A stretch of 64,000 bases of DNA from Holophagales bacterium (GTDB taxonomy: Bacteria; Acidobacteriota; Thermoanaerobaculia; Multivoradales; Multivoraceae), in contig VXVC01000012.1 in assembly GCA_009836625.1 (NCBI GenBank), positions 8,073 to 72,072 of the forward strand, read 5' to 3'. The position numbers and the translations under genes are program-made. Shown piece after piece: positions 49,295 through 57,428 of this stretch (positions are counted from its first letter, which is position 1; each line of letters begins with the position of its first letter). The notes beneath the pieces were generated by a model. That model worked only from the letters and a program-made list of their open reading frames with translations, made no database searches and was not told where the DNA came from.

Positions 49295-51429
49295 ACTCCG
49301 CCGCCCGTCGACTCGGCGTCCGGGGTTGCGGCTTCCTCGTCGGCGTCGTCGCCGCTCTCGGCCCAGGGCAGGTAGGCGGCGTAGTCGATCTCGTGCGGCG
49401 GCGGGTCGCCGCCGGGGCCCTTCAGATAGTGCTCCATCCAGCGCAGGGTGCGGAGCATGTAGTCGAGGCGCGCCGCCGAGCGCCGGTTGCCGTGTCCCTC
49501 GCCGGGGTAGAGGACCAGCCGCACGGGCGCCTGTCCGAGGGTCTTCAGGTGCCGGTGCAGTTCGAGCGACTGGGCGGGATGGACCCGGGGATCCTCCTTG
49601 CCATGCAGGATCAGGGTTGGCGTGCGGTTGCGCTTGACGTAGTAGATGGGGCTGCTCTTCTCGAAGTAGTCCCAGTCGTCCCAGAGCGTCGTGCGGTGAT
49701 GGACCAGTTCCATCTCCAGCGGAATGTCCGTCGTCCCCAGCTTGGAGATGTTGTTCGAGATGCCGACGAAGGGAATTGCCGCGGCGAAACGGTCGGAGTA
49801 GTAGGTCGCGCCCCAGGCCGAGGCGTAGCCGCCGTAGGAGCCGCCGGTGATGCCGACCCGGTCGCGGTCGACGAGGCCGATCTCGATCAGGTGGTCGACC
49901 GCGACGATCAGGTCGTCGAACTCGGGGCCGGCGGCGGCGTGCTGACCGAGCTTCGAGAAATCGACGCCGCGCCCCGTGCTGCCGCGGTAGTTCGGGTAGA
50001 AGGACGCGAAGCCGCGGGCGGCGGCGAGCTGTGCGAAGTTCGAGTAGCTGGTCAGCCAGCCGTTGCTGTGGTGGCTCTCCGGGCCGCCGTGGACGAACAG
50101 GATCAGCGGATAGCGTCGGCCCTCCTCGTAGTCGAGCGGGTAGATCAGCAGCCCCTCGAGCTCGAGTCCGTCCGGCGCTACGTGCCGAACGACCTCCTGG
50201 CGGGCCAGGTCGACGTCGTCGAGCCAGGGGTTCGAGTTCGTCATCCGCACCGGCGGCGCTCGCGGCTCCGCCGGGTCGTAGCGGTAGATCTCCCTCGGAT
50301 GATCGGGGCTGTCCGCGACCAGCGCCGCCGCGCCTCCGCCGCGCGGCAGTCTGAAGCTGAGGCCGATCGGGCCGCCCGGTTCGATCAGCGTTTCCGCTTC
50401 GCCGCCGGTGGATACCCTGCCCAGGGTGCTCCAGACGCCGACGGAGGCGGCGTACAGGAGGTGCTCGTCGCCCTCCCAGGCGAACGAGGCGACGTGGCCC
50501 TCGAGTTCCGGCAGCAGGTCGCTGAAGCTGTCGGCGCCGCCTATGAGCATCAGCCGGCCGGCCGCCGGGTCGTGCTGATCGGCGGCCGACACGGCGGCGA
50601 CCTGCTCGCCGTTCGGGCTGAACTCGACCTGGCCGAGCTTGCCGATCGCCTCCACCGTTGACACCACGGGGAAGTCATCCGTCGACGCGTCCACGATCAC
50701 GACGGACTTGCTCGTGTAGGAGTCGTCGATCAGGGCGGTCGGCGTGGTCACCGCGGCGAGGCGTTCGCCGCCGGGACTCCAGACGGCGGAGATGACGTGC
50801 CCGTCGACCGACTCGACCAGGACGGGCTTCGACTCGTCGTCGCTGCGGTCCGTATCGAGCGCGGGAACTTCCGCGACCCAGAGCCGCGTCAGGGGACGGT
50901 CCTCTTCGTAGATCTCCTGGTTGAAGCCCTTCTCGCGGAGCGTCTTCAGTTCCTTCGCGGTTTCCTCGCGGGCCAGGAAGGCGACCCGGCTGCCGTCCGG
51001 CGACAGGACGTAGGAGCCGACGCCGTTCGCGTGTTCGACCAGCTTGCGGCTCTCGCCGCCGCCGACCGGGATGCCGTAGAGGGCGGAGGCCAAATCCTCG
51101 CCGCGGCGGGAGGTGTAGAGAATCTCGTCGTTGCCGCGGAAGCTGGGGCGGCCGACGTTCACCGGGCCGGCGATGAAAGGCCGGGAGGATCCGGGCTCGG
51201 CCATGTCGAGCACGTGCAGCTCGGTCCACGAACCGCCGCTGTCCTCGTCCAGCGGCCGCCGCGGGACGCTCAGCAGGTAGGCCGCGAGACTGCCGTCGGG
51301 CGACACCTCCACCGTGCCGACGCTGCGCAGCGTGGCGATGTGGTGAGGCTCGATCGGGTTCGCCTCCTGGGCCGTGACCGCAGCCGGCGCGGCCAGCGCG
51401 GCGATGATGCAAGCGATGTTCCGGTTCAT
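49291..51429 (-). CDS. exported S9 family prolyl oligopeptidase-type peptidase
   Basis: 712 residues from ATG 51429. A Sec signal (first 20) leads to a seven-bladed propeller (TVEVSPDGSLAAYLLS, YVLSPDGSRVAFLA, EVEFSPNGEQVAAV segments) and an alpha/beta-hydrolase C-domain with GITGGSYGGYASAWG (Ser), HGKEDPRVHPAQS (Asp) and YPGEGHGN (His). Acylaminoacyl- or dipeptidyl-peptidase activity in the periplasm. It is followed by the lipoprotein and antiporter genes. Confidence 0.9.
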   Translation of the reverse strand: MNRNIACIIAALAAPAAVTAQEANPIEPHHIATLRSVGTVEVSPDGSLAAYLLSVPRRPLDEDSGGSWTELHVLDMAEPGSSRPFIAGPVNVGRPSFRGNDEILYTSRRGEDLASALYGIPVGGGESRKLVEHANGVGSYVLSPDGSRVAFLAREETAKELKTLREKGFNQEIYEEDRPLTRLWVAEVPALDTDRSDDESKPVLVESVDGHVISAVWSPGGERLAAVTTPTALIDDSYTSKSVVIVDASTDDFPVVSTVEAIGKLGQVEFSPNGEQVAAVSAADQHDPAAGRLMLIGGADSFSDLLPELEGHVASFAWEGDEHLLYAASVGVWSTLGRVSTGGEAETLIEPGGPIGLSFRLPRGGGAAALVADSPDHPREIYRYDPAEPRAPPVRMTNSNPWLDDVDLARQEVVRHVAPDGLELEGLLIYPLDYEEGRRYPLILFVHGGPESHHSNGWLTSYSNFAQLAAARGFASFYPNYRGSTGRGVDFSKLGQHAAAGPEFDDLIVAVDHLIEIGLVDRDRVGITGGSYGGYASAWGATYYSDRFAAAIPFVGISNNISKLGTTDIPLEMELVHHRTTLWDDWDYFEKSSPIYYVKRNRTPTLILHGKEDPRVHPAQSLELHRHLKTLGQAPVRLVLYPGEGHGNRRSAARLDYMLRTLRWMEHYLKGPGGDPPPHEIDYAAYLPWAESGDDADEEAATPDAESTGGGV

Positions 51430-51442
51430 GGGCTCTCTCCTG

Positions 51443-52495
51443 TCATTGGACCGCCGCGGCCTGCCGCTCTTCGATCGTCGCCAGCCGTTCCCGGATGTCG
51501 GGCGACAGCTTGACGCCCAGGTGCGTGATCGTATCCGCCGCCATGGCGATGCCGATCTCGCAACAGGTGCGGATCGGCAGACCCCGCAGCAGGCCGTAGA
51601 GGAAGCCGGCGGCGAAGCAGTCGCCGGCGCCGGTCGTGTCGACAACGTCGACCTGGTGCGCTGGAACGCGGTGGACTTCGTCGCCGCGGCGCACCCAGGC
51701 GCCCCGCACGCCGTCCTTGACCGCGACCACCTCGATCGTCTTCGCCAGCTCGCTGGCCGCGGCTTCCGGCCCGAGACCGGTCATCATCCGCGCCTCCTCG
51801 GCATTGGCGAACAGGATGTCGAATCCGTGCTCCTTGTGCCGCATGAGGTGGTCGCGCGAGCGGCGGACCGCGAACGGATCGGCGACGTCGATTGCCAGTT
51901 TGGCCCCGGCAGCACGGGCGACTTCGATGGCGTGTTCGATCGCGTCGATCTGGTTCGGGGTGTCCCAGATGTAACCCGTGGTGAAGAAGATACGGGACCT
52001 CCGGATGTCCTCTTCGGGCACGTGCTCCGGGCGGTACTGGCGGCAGACGCCCAGGTGCGTGTTCATCGTCCGCTCGCCGTCGGGCGTCACCAGCACGACC
52101 GAGGTGCCGGTGGCGCCGTCGATCCGCGCCAGGCGGTTCCGGACCCGGCTCGCGTTCAGGCCGCGCTCGAAGAGGCGGCCGGTGTCGTCGCCGGCGACCG
52201 CGGAGCTGTAGCTTGCATCGACGCCCAGCAGGGACGCAGCGCGCAGCACGTTGGCGCAGGAACCGCCGGCCTCGATCTCGGGTTGCAGGATCTCGCCGTC
52301 GCGGTTCAGCACGTGATCGAGGATCGCTTCCTGCTCCTCGGCGGTGACGAGCTTCATGATCCCCTTGTCGAGGCCCATCTCGTCGAGGTGCCGGTCCTCT
52401 ACCCGGACCAGGAGGTCGAGAATCGCGTTCTCGATCCCGACCAGTTCGGGGTCGGCCCCTACCGGGCCGGTTCCTGCCCGCGGCGGCTTCGCCAC
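51443..52495 (-). CDS. PfkB-family kinase, adenosine kinase-like
   Basis: 350 residues from GTG 52495. EAGGSCANVLRAASLLGVDASYSSAVAGDDTG and VVDTTGAGDCFAAGFLYGLLRG (DTTGAGD, catalytic Asp and anion hole) are the PfkB signatures. TMNTHLGVCRQYRPEH is near that of adenosine kinase-type enzymes. Phosphorylates a nucleoside or sugar using ATP. It starts seven bases after the acyl-CoA synthetase stop. Confidence 0.88.
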   Translation of the reverse strand: MAKPPRAGTGPVGADPELVGIENAILDLLVRVEDRHLDEMGLDKGIMKLVTAEEQEAILDHVLNRDGEILQPEIEAGGSCANVLRAASLLGVDASYSSAVAGDDTGRLFERGLNASRVRNRLARIDGATGTSVVLVTPDGERTMNTHLGVCRQYRPEHVPEEDIRRSRIFFTTGYIWDTPNQIDAIEHAIEVARAAGAKLAIDVADPFAVRRSRDHLMRHKEHGFDILFANAEEARMMTGLGPEAAASELAKTIEVVAVKDGVRGAWVRRGDEVHRVPAHQVDVVDTTGAGDCFAAGFLYGLLRGLPIRTCCEIGIAMAADTITHLGVKLSPDIRERLATIEERQAAAVQ

Positions 52496-52502
52496 GGTCC
52501 GC

Positions 52503-54038
52503 TCAGGCGTCTCCCCAGCGGTCCTTGACCGCCGCGCGGTCGACGTGGTCGCCGCTCCGCGGCAACTCGCTGGTGAAGATGACGTCGCGCGGCCGCTTGA
52601 AGCGGGCGATCCGGGAGCCGACGTGCTCGCGGACCGATTCCTGGTCGAGACCGCCTGGGGCGTCGGCTCCTGGAGCGACTTCGACGACGGCGCGGATCGC
52701 CTCGCCCCAGCGGTCGTCACTGACGCCGAAGACGCACACCGCGCGCACGGCGTCGAGTTCCAGGATCGCCGCCTCGACTTCGGCCGGATACACGTTCTCG
52801 CCGCCGGGCTTGATGAGTTCCTTCTCCGGCTTGCGGGCGACGTAGAACAGGTTGCCCTCCTCGTCGAAGCGGCCGATGTCGCCGGTGTGGTGCCAGCCGC
52901 CCCGGAAGGTGTGCGCGGTGACGTCGGGCTGCCCGTCGTAGCCCAGGAAGACCAGCGGTCCGCGCACGACGATTTCGCCGTCCTCGCCGGCTGGTACCTC
53001 GCGGTCGTCGTCGTCGACCAGGCGGACGCGGCAGAGTTCCGCCGCCTTGCCGGCGCAGCCGAGGCGCTCGCGGGCGTTCTGGATCGTGACGAAACCGCTC
53101 GTCTCGCACTGCCCGAAGCCGGCCCAGAAAGTGGCGTTCGTCTCGTCATGCAGCCGCTGCATCGTGTCGGGCGAGTCGAGGCCGGTGACGTGGCGGAGGC
53201 TGGCAAGGCGGCTGCCGGCTTCGGCTGCCGCGTCCAGCAGGGTGGTGAGCACCGGCGGGAAGTCACTGATCATCGTGATCGCATGGCGGTCGATCAGCTC
53301 GACGGCCTGGGCCGGGTCGTACTTCGCGGTGACCACGTTGGCGCCGCCCGCATGGAAGACGCTCAGCAGATGGCCAAGCGCCGCGATGTGGAAGAGCGGC
53401 AACGCGACCAGGTTGCGGTCCGAGCCGTCGAGGCCGAGCGACGCGATCTCCTGCAGGTTGGCCCAGACCAGGTTCGAGTGGCTGAGCAGCGCGCCGCGCG
53501 GGATCACGTCGACGGCGGCGGTCGCGATGACGGCGAACGGCTCGCTGGCGGAGACGTCGGGCCGCGGCAGGTCGTTCGCCGCGCCGGCGTAGAGCGAGTC
53601 GAGCGAGGCGTAGCCTTCCGCCGGATCGCTACCGAACTGGAACCAGTGGGGGATCGCGTCGTCGCCTGGCCCGCCCGGGACGGCGTCGAGGAAGTCGCTG
53701 CCTGTGACGAACGCCCGGGGCTTCGCCCGCTCGCGGACGAGCATCTCGATCTCCCCGGGTTGCAGCCGCCAGTTGATCGGGTAGACCACGATGCCCTGGC
53801 GGGCACAGGCGAGGTAGAGCTCCACGTATGCCGCCGAGTTCTGGGCGAGCACCGCGAGCCGGTCGGAGACCTCGAGTCCCAGGCCGTCGAGCCCCGCGGC
53901 CAGCGCGTCGACGCGTTCACGGAGCTCCGCGAAGCTCCGTTCCTCGCCGTCCTCCGTGACGAGCGCGAGCCGGTCGCCGAACGCCGTCGCGTTGCGGACG
54001 AGAACGTCGTAGAGCGTGAAGTTCTGAACGCTGGACAC
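52503..54038 (-). CDS. acyl-CoA synthetase-like protein with altered motifs
   Basis: 511 residues of the AMP-forming synthetase superfamily: FGQCETSGF (A5), GWHHTGDIG (A7), KPEKELIKPGGENVYPAEVE (A8) and the core ALPLFHIAALGHLLS are intact. The phosphate loop, usually TSGTTGxPKG, reads ATAAVDVIPRG, and the A10 lysine (GKxxR) is replaced by His (GDHVDR). Some synthetase subfamilies lose the T/S-rich loop, so activity is uncertain. It precedes the PfkB gene. Confidence 0.82.
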   Translation of the reverse strand: MSSVQNFTLYDVLVRNATAFGDRLALVTEDGEERSFAELRERVDALAAGLDGLGLEVSDRLAVLAQNSAAYVELYLACARQGIVVYPINWRLQPGEIEMLVRERAKPRAFVTGSDFLDAVPGGPGDDAIPHWFQFGSDPAEGYASLDSLYAGAANDLPRPDVSASEPFAVIATAAVDVIPRGALLSHSNLVWANLQEIASLGLDGSDRNLVALPLFHIAALGHLLSVFHAGGANVVTAKYDPAQAVELIDRHAITMISDFPPVLTTLLDAAAEAGSRLASLRHVTGLDSPDTMQRLHDETNATFWAGFGQCETSGFVTIQNARERLGCAGKAAELCRVRLVDDDDREVPAGEDGEIVVRGPLVFLGYDGQPDVTAHTFRGGWHHTGDIGRFDEEGNLFYVARKPEKELIKPGGENVYPAEVEAAILELDAVRAVCVFGVSDDRWGEAIRAVVEVAPGADAPGGLDQESVREHVGSRIARFKRPRDVIFTSELPRSGDHVDRAAVKDRWGDA

Positions 54039-54093
54039 GGTAGACGGGGCTTCTGCGGGTGCGGACCGGCGCGCACTTTATCAACGGCAAACA

Positions 54094-54174
54094 CTGGGTG
54101 CGCCGGCCGTTGCGTGGGCCTTCTGGCCCACGGTACCGGCATCAAGAGCGATCCGGCGAAGCCGGGAGCGCGAA
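54094..54174. repeat. two-hairpin dispersed repeat, copy B
   Basis: Related to 35745-35804. First stem 54113-54120 with 54125-54132 (eight pairs, loop TTCT) within an outer CCGG/CCGG; second stem CCGGC/GCCGG with loop GAA. Same flanks as copy A. It lies between the acyl-CoA synthetase start and the nuclease start. Confidence 0.65.
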
Positions 54175-54187
54175 ACGTATCCGTCGC

Positions 54188-54193
54188 TACACT
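54188..54193 (+). promoter_or_regulatory. -10 box of leaderless nuclease gene
   Basis: TACACT exactly six bases before ATG 54200; same hexamer and spacing as at 36154. Confidence 0.5.
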
Positions 54194-54199
54194 CGGTCC

Positions 54200-55267
54200 A
54201 TGCCGACACGACGATGGAGACCGATTGCCCTGGTCGCACTGCTCTTCTTGCTGGCCGCCCCCAGCCACGCTTGGAACGACTTCGGCCACGAGGTCGTGGC
54301 CCGTATCGCCTGGCAGGAACTGGAGCCGGAGGTCCGGAGCCGGGTCCTGGCCCTGTTCCGGCAGGCGCCTCGGGACAGCCTGATGCACTGTCTTGATCTG
54401 AACCAGGATCGCCGCCGGGGCTGCGGTCGCTTCGCCTACCGCCTGGGGGACGCCGAGAGCGGCGAAGACGGCGACCGCATCCTGTTCGAGCGGGCCGCCT
54501 ACTGGCCCGACCTGGCGCGGCAGCTCGAGAAGTACAACCGTCCGACCTGGCACTACATCGGCTGGACCTGGCGGCAGGGCACCGACGGGACCGCCCACGA
54601 CACGGATCTGCCGGTGCCCGAGCCGAATGCGGTGAGCCAGTTGGTCGAACTTGCGCGCTCCGTCGCCGATGCGTCAGGCCGGCCGGGAGAGCGCGCCATC
54701 CAGCTGGCCTGGATCTTCCACCTCGTCGGCGACGTTCACCAGCCCCTTCACGCCGCGTCCCGCGTCACGGAGCGGCGCGACGAACGGGAGGGCGATCGTG
54801 GCGGCAACGGTTTCGGTCTCGACGAGTGGAACCGCAACCTCCACGCCTTCTGGGACGGCGCCCTGGACGGCCGGTTCAGGGCCCGGCACCGGCAGCAGGC
54901 GCTAGCCAGATTCGCATCCCAGGCCAACGAGCCGTTGCCCGAGCAGTTCTGGAGGGCCTTCGGAGAGGTCCGCGACAGCGAGTACGAGGCCCACAAGGAC
55001 GGGGTCGCGGCCGAGGCGCGCGCCCGCCATCCTCTGGATGACGCCGTCCGCGCCAACCTCAAGTCCGGCGACTTCGAAGCCTGGGCCCGGGAGTCCAACG
55101 AGATCGTCCGCGAGTCCCTCTATCCCGCCGACCTGATCCGCGGCGAAACGCCCTCGTCCACCTACGCCGACCTGGCCTACGACACCTCCCTCAGGCGCGC
55201 TGCCCTGGCCGGCTACCGTCTCGCCGATCTGCTCCGGCACCTGCTCGGTCCCGACGAAACCCGCTGA
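54200..55267 (+). CDS. S1/P1-type nuclease
   Basis: 355 residues. The signal peptide ends AAPSHA, so the mature chain begins with Trp25, the N-terminal zinc ligand of S1/P1 nucleases (WNDFGHEVVARIAW). Further ligands: YWPDLAR (Asp), WHYIGW (His), HLVGDVHQPLHAA (HxxxDxHxxxH), DRGGNGF and NLHAFWDGAL. Zinc-dependent single-strand nuclease in the periplasm, acquiring phosphate or nucleotides. Leaderless start. Confidence 0.92.
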   Translation: MPTRRWRPIALVALLFLLAAPSHAWNDFGHEVVARIAWQELEPEVRSRVLALFRQAPRDSLMHCLDLNQDRRRGCGRFAYRLGDAESGEDGDRILFERAAYWPDLARQLEKYNRPTWHYIGWTWRQGTDGTAHDTDLPVPEPNAVSQLVELARSVADASGRPGERAIQLAWIFHLVGDVHQPLHAASRVTERRDEREGDRGGNGFGLDEWNRNLHAFWDGALDGRFRARHRQQALARFASQANEPLPEQFWRAFGEVRDSEYEAHKDGVAAEARARHPLDDAVRANLKSGDFEAWARESNEIVRESLYPADLIRGETPSSTYADLAYDTSLRRAALAGYRLADLLRHLLGPDETR

Positions 55268-55367
55268 CAGGCCTCCGTCGGCTTCTGAGCGACGGCCGGG
55301 CGATAGGTGTCGCTGCTGAGCGACGATAGGGCGACGGCCGCCATGGCACGGCGGTTGCACCGGTGTT

Positions 55368-55400
55368 GTTCACGATGAACGAACGACGTTCACGATGAAC
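55368..55400 (+). promoter_or_regulatory. tandem identical palindromic operator
   Basis: GTTCACGATGAAC occurs at 55368-55380 and again at 55388-55400, each a near palindrome (GTTCA-CGA-TGAAC), with start-to-start spacing of 20 bases (about two helical turns). It lies 21 bases before the lipoprotein start at 55422, a classical site for a dimeric repressor or activator binding cooperatively. Confidence 0.65.
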
Positions 55401-55421
55401 AACTATGGGAGAAGAACCCCA

Positions 55422-55868
55422 ATGAAGAAGATTCTGATGCCGGTGTTCCTGATCCTGGCCCTCGCGGCCTGCGACAACTTCCGCAGCCCCACGGAAGGCG
55501 GCGAGGGAGCGGAAGGGAGCGGACACAGCGAGAGCGGTGAAGGCGGTGAGGGTGGCGGCGGCGAGCCTGGCGAGTCCGGAACCCGCTACAACGTTGGCGA
55601 CACGGCTCACGAGAGCCGCCAGGGCGTCGACCTCGTCATGTCGCACTACGGACCCGGAGACCGGTTCGAAGGGACGGTCATGAACACGACCGGCAGCCCG
55701 ATCTCGAACGTCCGCGTCGAGATCCATCTGTCGAACGGAACCGAACTAGGGCCAACGCCGAATGTCACTCTGGGCGCCGGCGCGATGCAGGAGGTCGTGC
55801 TTGACGCCGCGGGCGAGAGCTTCGCCTGGTGGTCGGTGCACGTCGAGATCGGAAGCAGCGACTCCTAG
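55422..55868 (+). CDS. lipoprotein with FxLYD-like domain
   Basis: 148 residues from ATG 55422; an upstream ATG at 55395 would spoil the signal. MKKILMPVFLILALAAC is a lipobox signal. A Gly/Glu/Ser-rich linker of about 45 residues precedes a small beta domain (VMNTTGSPISNVRVEIHLSNGTELG, AMQEVVLDAAGESFAWWSVHVEIG) resembling FxLYD/DUF3426 domains. Outer-membrane or inner-membrane anchored. Its promoter region contains a tandem operator. Function unknown. Confidence 0.72.
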   Translation: MKKILMPVFLILALAACDNFRSPTEGGEGAEGSGHSESGEGGEGGGGEPGESGTRYNVGDTAHESRQGVDLVMSHYGPGDRFEGTVMNTTGSPISNVRVEIHLSNGTELGPTPNVTLGAGAMQEVVLDAAGESFAWWSVHVEIGSSDS

Positions 55869-55921
55869 AGGCGTTTCACGAAGTCCCGGATCGACTCGAC
55901 GAGCCGGTCCGGGGCGTCGTA
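55865..55921 (-). pseudogene. 3' remnant of an alpha/beta hydrolase gene
   Basis: On the minus strand these 57 bases encode YDAPDRLVESIRDFVKRL and a stop, matching the C-terminus of the hydrolase at 56487 (YDAPERLVATIRRFLDRLP). Nothing hydrolase-like continues upstream, because thpR begins at 55932 on the other strand. It is either the tail of a lost paralogue or a product of unequal recombination that duplicated the gene end on both sides of thpR. Confidence 0.6.
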
Positions 55922-55931
55922 CCCTGCAGCC

Positions 55932-56480
55932 GTGCGCCTGTTCGTTGCCCTCGATCTGCCTCCGGAGTTGAAGGCGGCTGTCCGAAGCCTGCAGTTCGGC
56001 CTTCGCAACGCCCGCTGGCTGGACGATGCCGGTCTGCATCTCACCCTGGCGTTCATCGGCGAGGTCGACGGTTCGGGGGTGGAGCGGGTCGAAGATGCTC
56101 TGGCCGAGGTCGAGGCCGAGCCGATCCATGTCGAGCTGCACGGCCTCGGTTGCTTTCCCGGGCGCGGCGACCCGCGAGTGCTGTGGACGGGCGCGGCGCC
56201 CAAGGCCGAGCTTGCAGCCCTTGCAGCCGCCGTCACGCGGGCCGTGCGGCGAGCCGGCGTGGCCCCGAAGCGCCGGCGATTCAATCCCCACGTCAGTCTG
56301 GTTCGATTCCGCCGCCCGCCGCCGCACGTTGACCTGGAGAGGTATCTGTCCGTCCACTCCCTGTTCCGGAGCCCGGCCTGCGAAGTCGCGTCGTTTCATC
56401 TTTACTCGAGCATCCTGCACCGGTCGGGGGCGCGCTACACGATCGAGGCGACGTTTCCTCTGGAACGAAACGACCGGTAA
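55932..56480 (+). CDS. thpR: RNA 2',3'-cyclic phosphodiesterase
   Basis: 182 residues from GTG 55932, with TACCCT exactly six bases upstream (leaderless). Two HxTx-type motifs of the 2H superfamily are visible: LHLTLAFIGEV and NPHVSLVRFRR. Hydrolyses 2',3'-cyclic phosphates on RNA ends; tRNA-related roles are suggested in the family. Convergent with the hydrolase at 56487 by six bases. Confidence 0.9.
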   Translation: MRLFVALDLPPELKAAVRSLQFGLRNARWLDDAGLHLTLAFIGEVDGSGVERVEDALAEVEAEPIHVELHGLGCFPGRGDPRVLWTGAAPKAELAALAAAVTRAVRRAGVAPKRRRFNPHVSLVRFRRPPPHVDLERYLSVHSLFRSPACEVASFHLYSSILHRSGARYTIEATFPLERNDR

Positions 56481-56486
56481 ACGGCG

Positions 56487-57428
56487 CTACGGCAGCCGGT
56501 CCAGGAAGCGACGGATCGTGGCGACCAGCCGTTCCGGCGCGTCGTAGTGGACCATGTGGCCGGCGCCTTCGATCTCCTCGTGCCGGCCGCGGCGAAAGAG
56601 GGCGACGCGGCGGGCTATCTCTTCCGGTTCAGGGGTGGCGTGCTGTTCGTCGATGCCGCGGCGGCTGCTCCAGAACTCGTTGGCGAGGGCGGCGGTGAGG
56701 ATGAGGGTGGGGCAGGTGACCCAGCTCCAGCGTTCCTCGGAGGCCTCCGGCACGTTCGACATCCAGGTCGTCACGACCTGGGGATCCCACTTCCACTCGA
56801 GGCCGCCGCCGGGCAAGGGGCGGGTGCCCTGTTCGACGAACTCGAGCGCGCGGTCGGGGTCGAGACGGGGATGGACGCGCTTCAGCAGGTCCCAGGCGTG
56901 GTTCCTGGACGCGACCATCCGGTGCTTGCGCGGGTGGGTCAGGGACTCGACCCCCATCCTGGCCCGTTTCTGCTTGACCTCTTCGGGGAAGCGGTTCAGG
57001 GCGTAGGGCGGACCGAGACCCTCGATCAGCACGATGGCCCGTGGCAGTTCGGAGAAGATGCCCGCCCATTGGGCCACGACCTGACCACCGAGGCTGTGGC
57101 CGATGACGATCGGCTGCTCGAGTTCGCAGTCGAGGAACACGGCGTGGAGGTCGGCGATGTGGTGGGCCATCGTGTAGATGCCGGGATGCGCGCTCTCGCC
57201 GTGGCCGCGCAGGTCGTAGGCGATGACCCGGTGGTCGGTGGCGAACGCCTCGGCGACCGGCGCGAGCGTGAGCGCGAAGTCCTGGATGCCGTGCGCCAGC
57301 AGGATCGCGGGGCCGGAGGCTCGGCCCCATTCGTAGATCTCGAGCTCGGTGCCGCTGGCTTCGATGCGTCGCTGCCGGTGGGTCGCCGGCTCGAAACGGG
57401 GCGGCGGTTGGGATGCGGTCAGGGTCAA
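56487..57428 (-). CDS. alpha/beta hydrolase
   Basis: 313 residues from TTG 57428, which overlaps the preceding stop as TTGA. ILLAHGIQDFALTLAPVAEAF, YDLRGHGESAHPGIYTM, VIGHSLGGQVVAQWAG (nucleophile Ser112) and a C-terminal EGAGHMVHYDAPERL (His) define the fold. Epoxide hydrolase-, esterase- or haloalkane-dehalogenase-type activity; substrate unknown. Translationally coupled to the BNR propeller gene. Confidence 0.85.
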   Translation of the reverse strand: MTLTASQPPPRFEPATHRQRRIEASGTELEIYEWGRASGPAILLAHGIQDFALTLAPVAEAFATDHRVIAYDLRGHGESAHPGIYTMAHHIADLHAVFLDCELEQPIVIGHSLGGQVVAQWAGIFSELPRAIVLIEGLGPPYALNRFPEEVKQKRARMGVESLTHPRKHRMVASRNHAWDLLKRVHPRLDPDRALEFVEQGTRPLPGGGLEWKWDPQVVTTWMSNVPEASEERWSWVTCPTLILTAALANEFWSSRRGIDEQHATPEPEEIARRVALFRRGRHEEIEGAGHMVHYDAPERLVATIRRFLDRLP

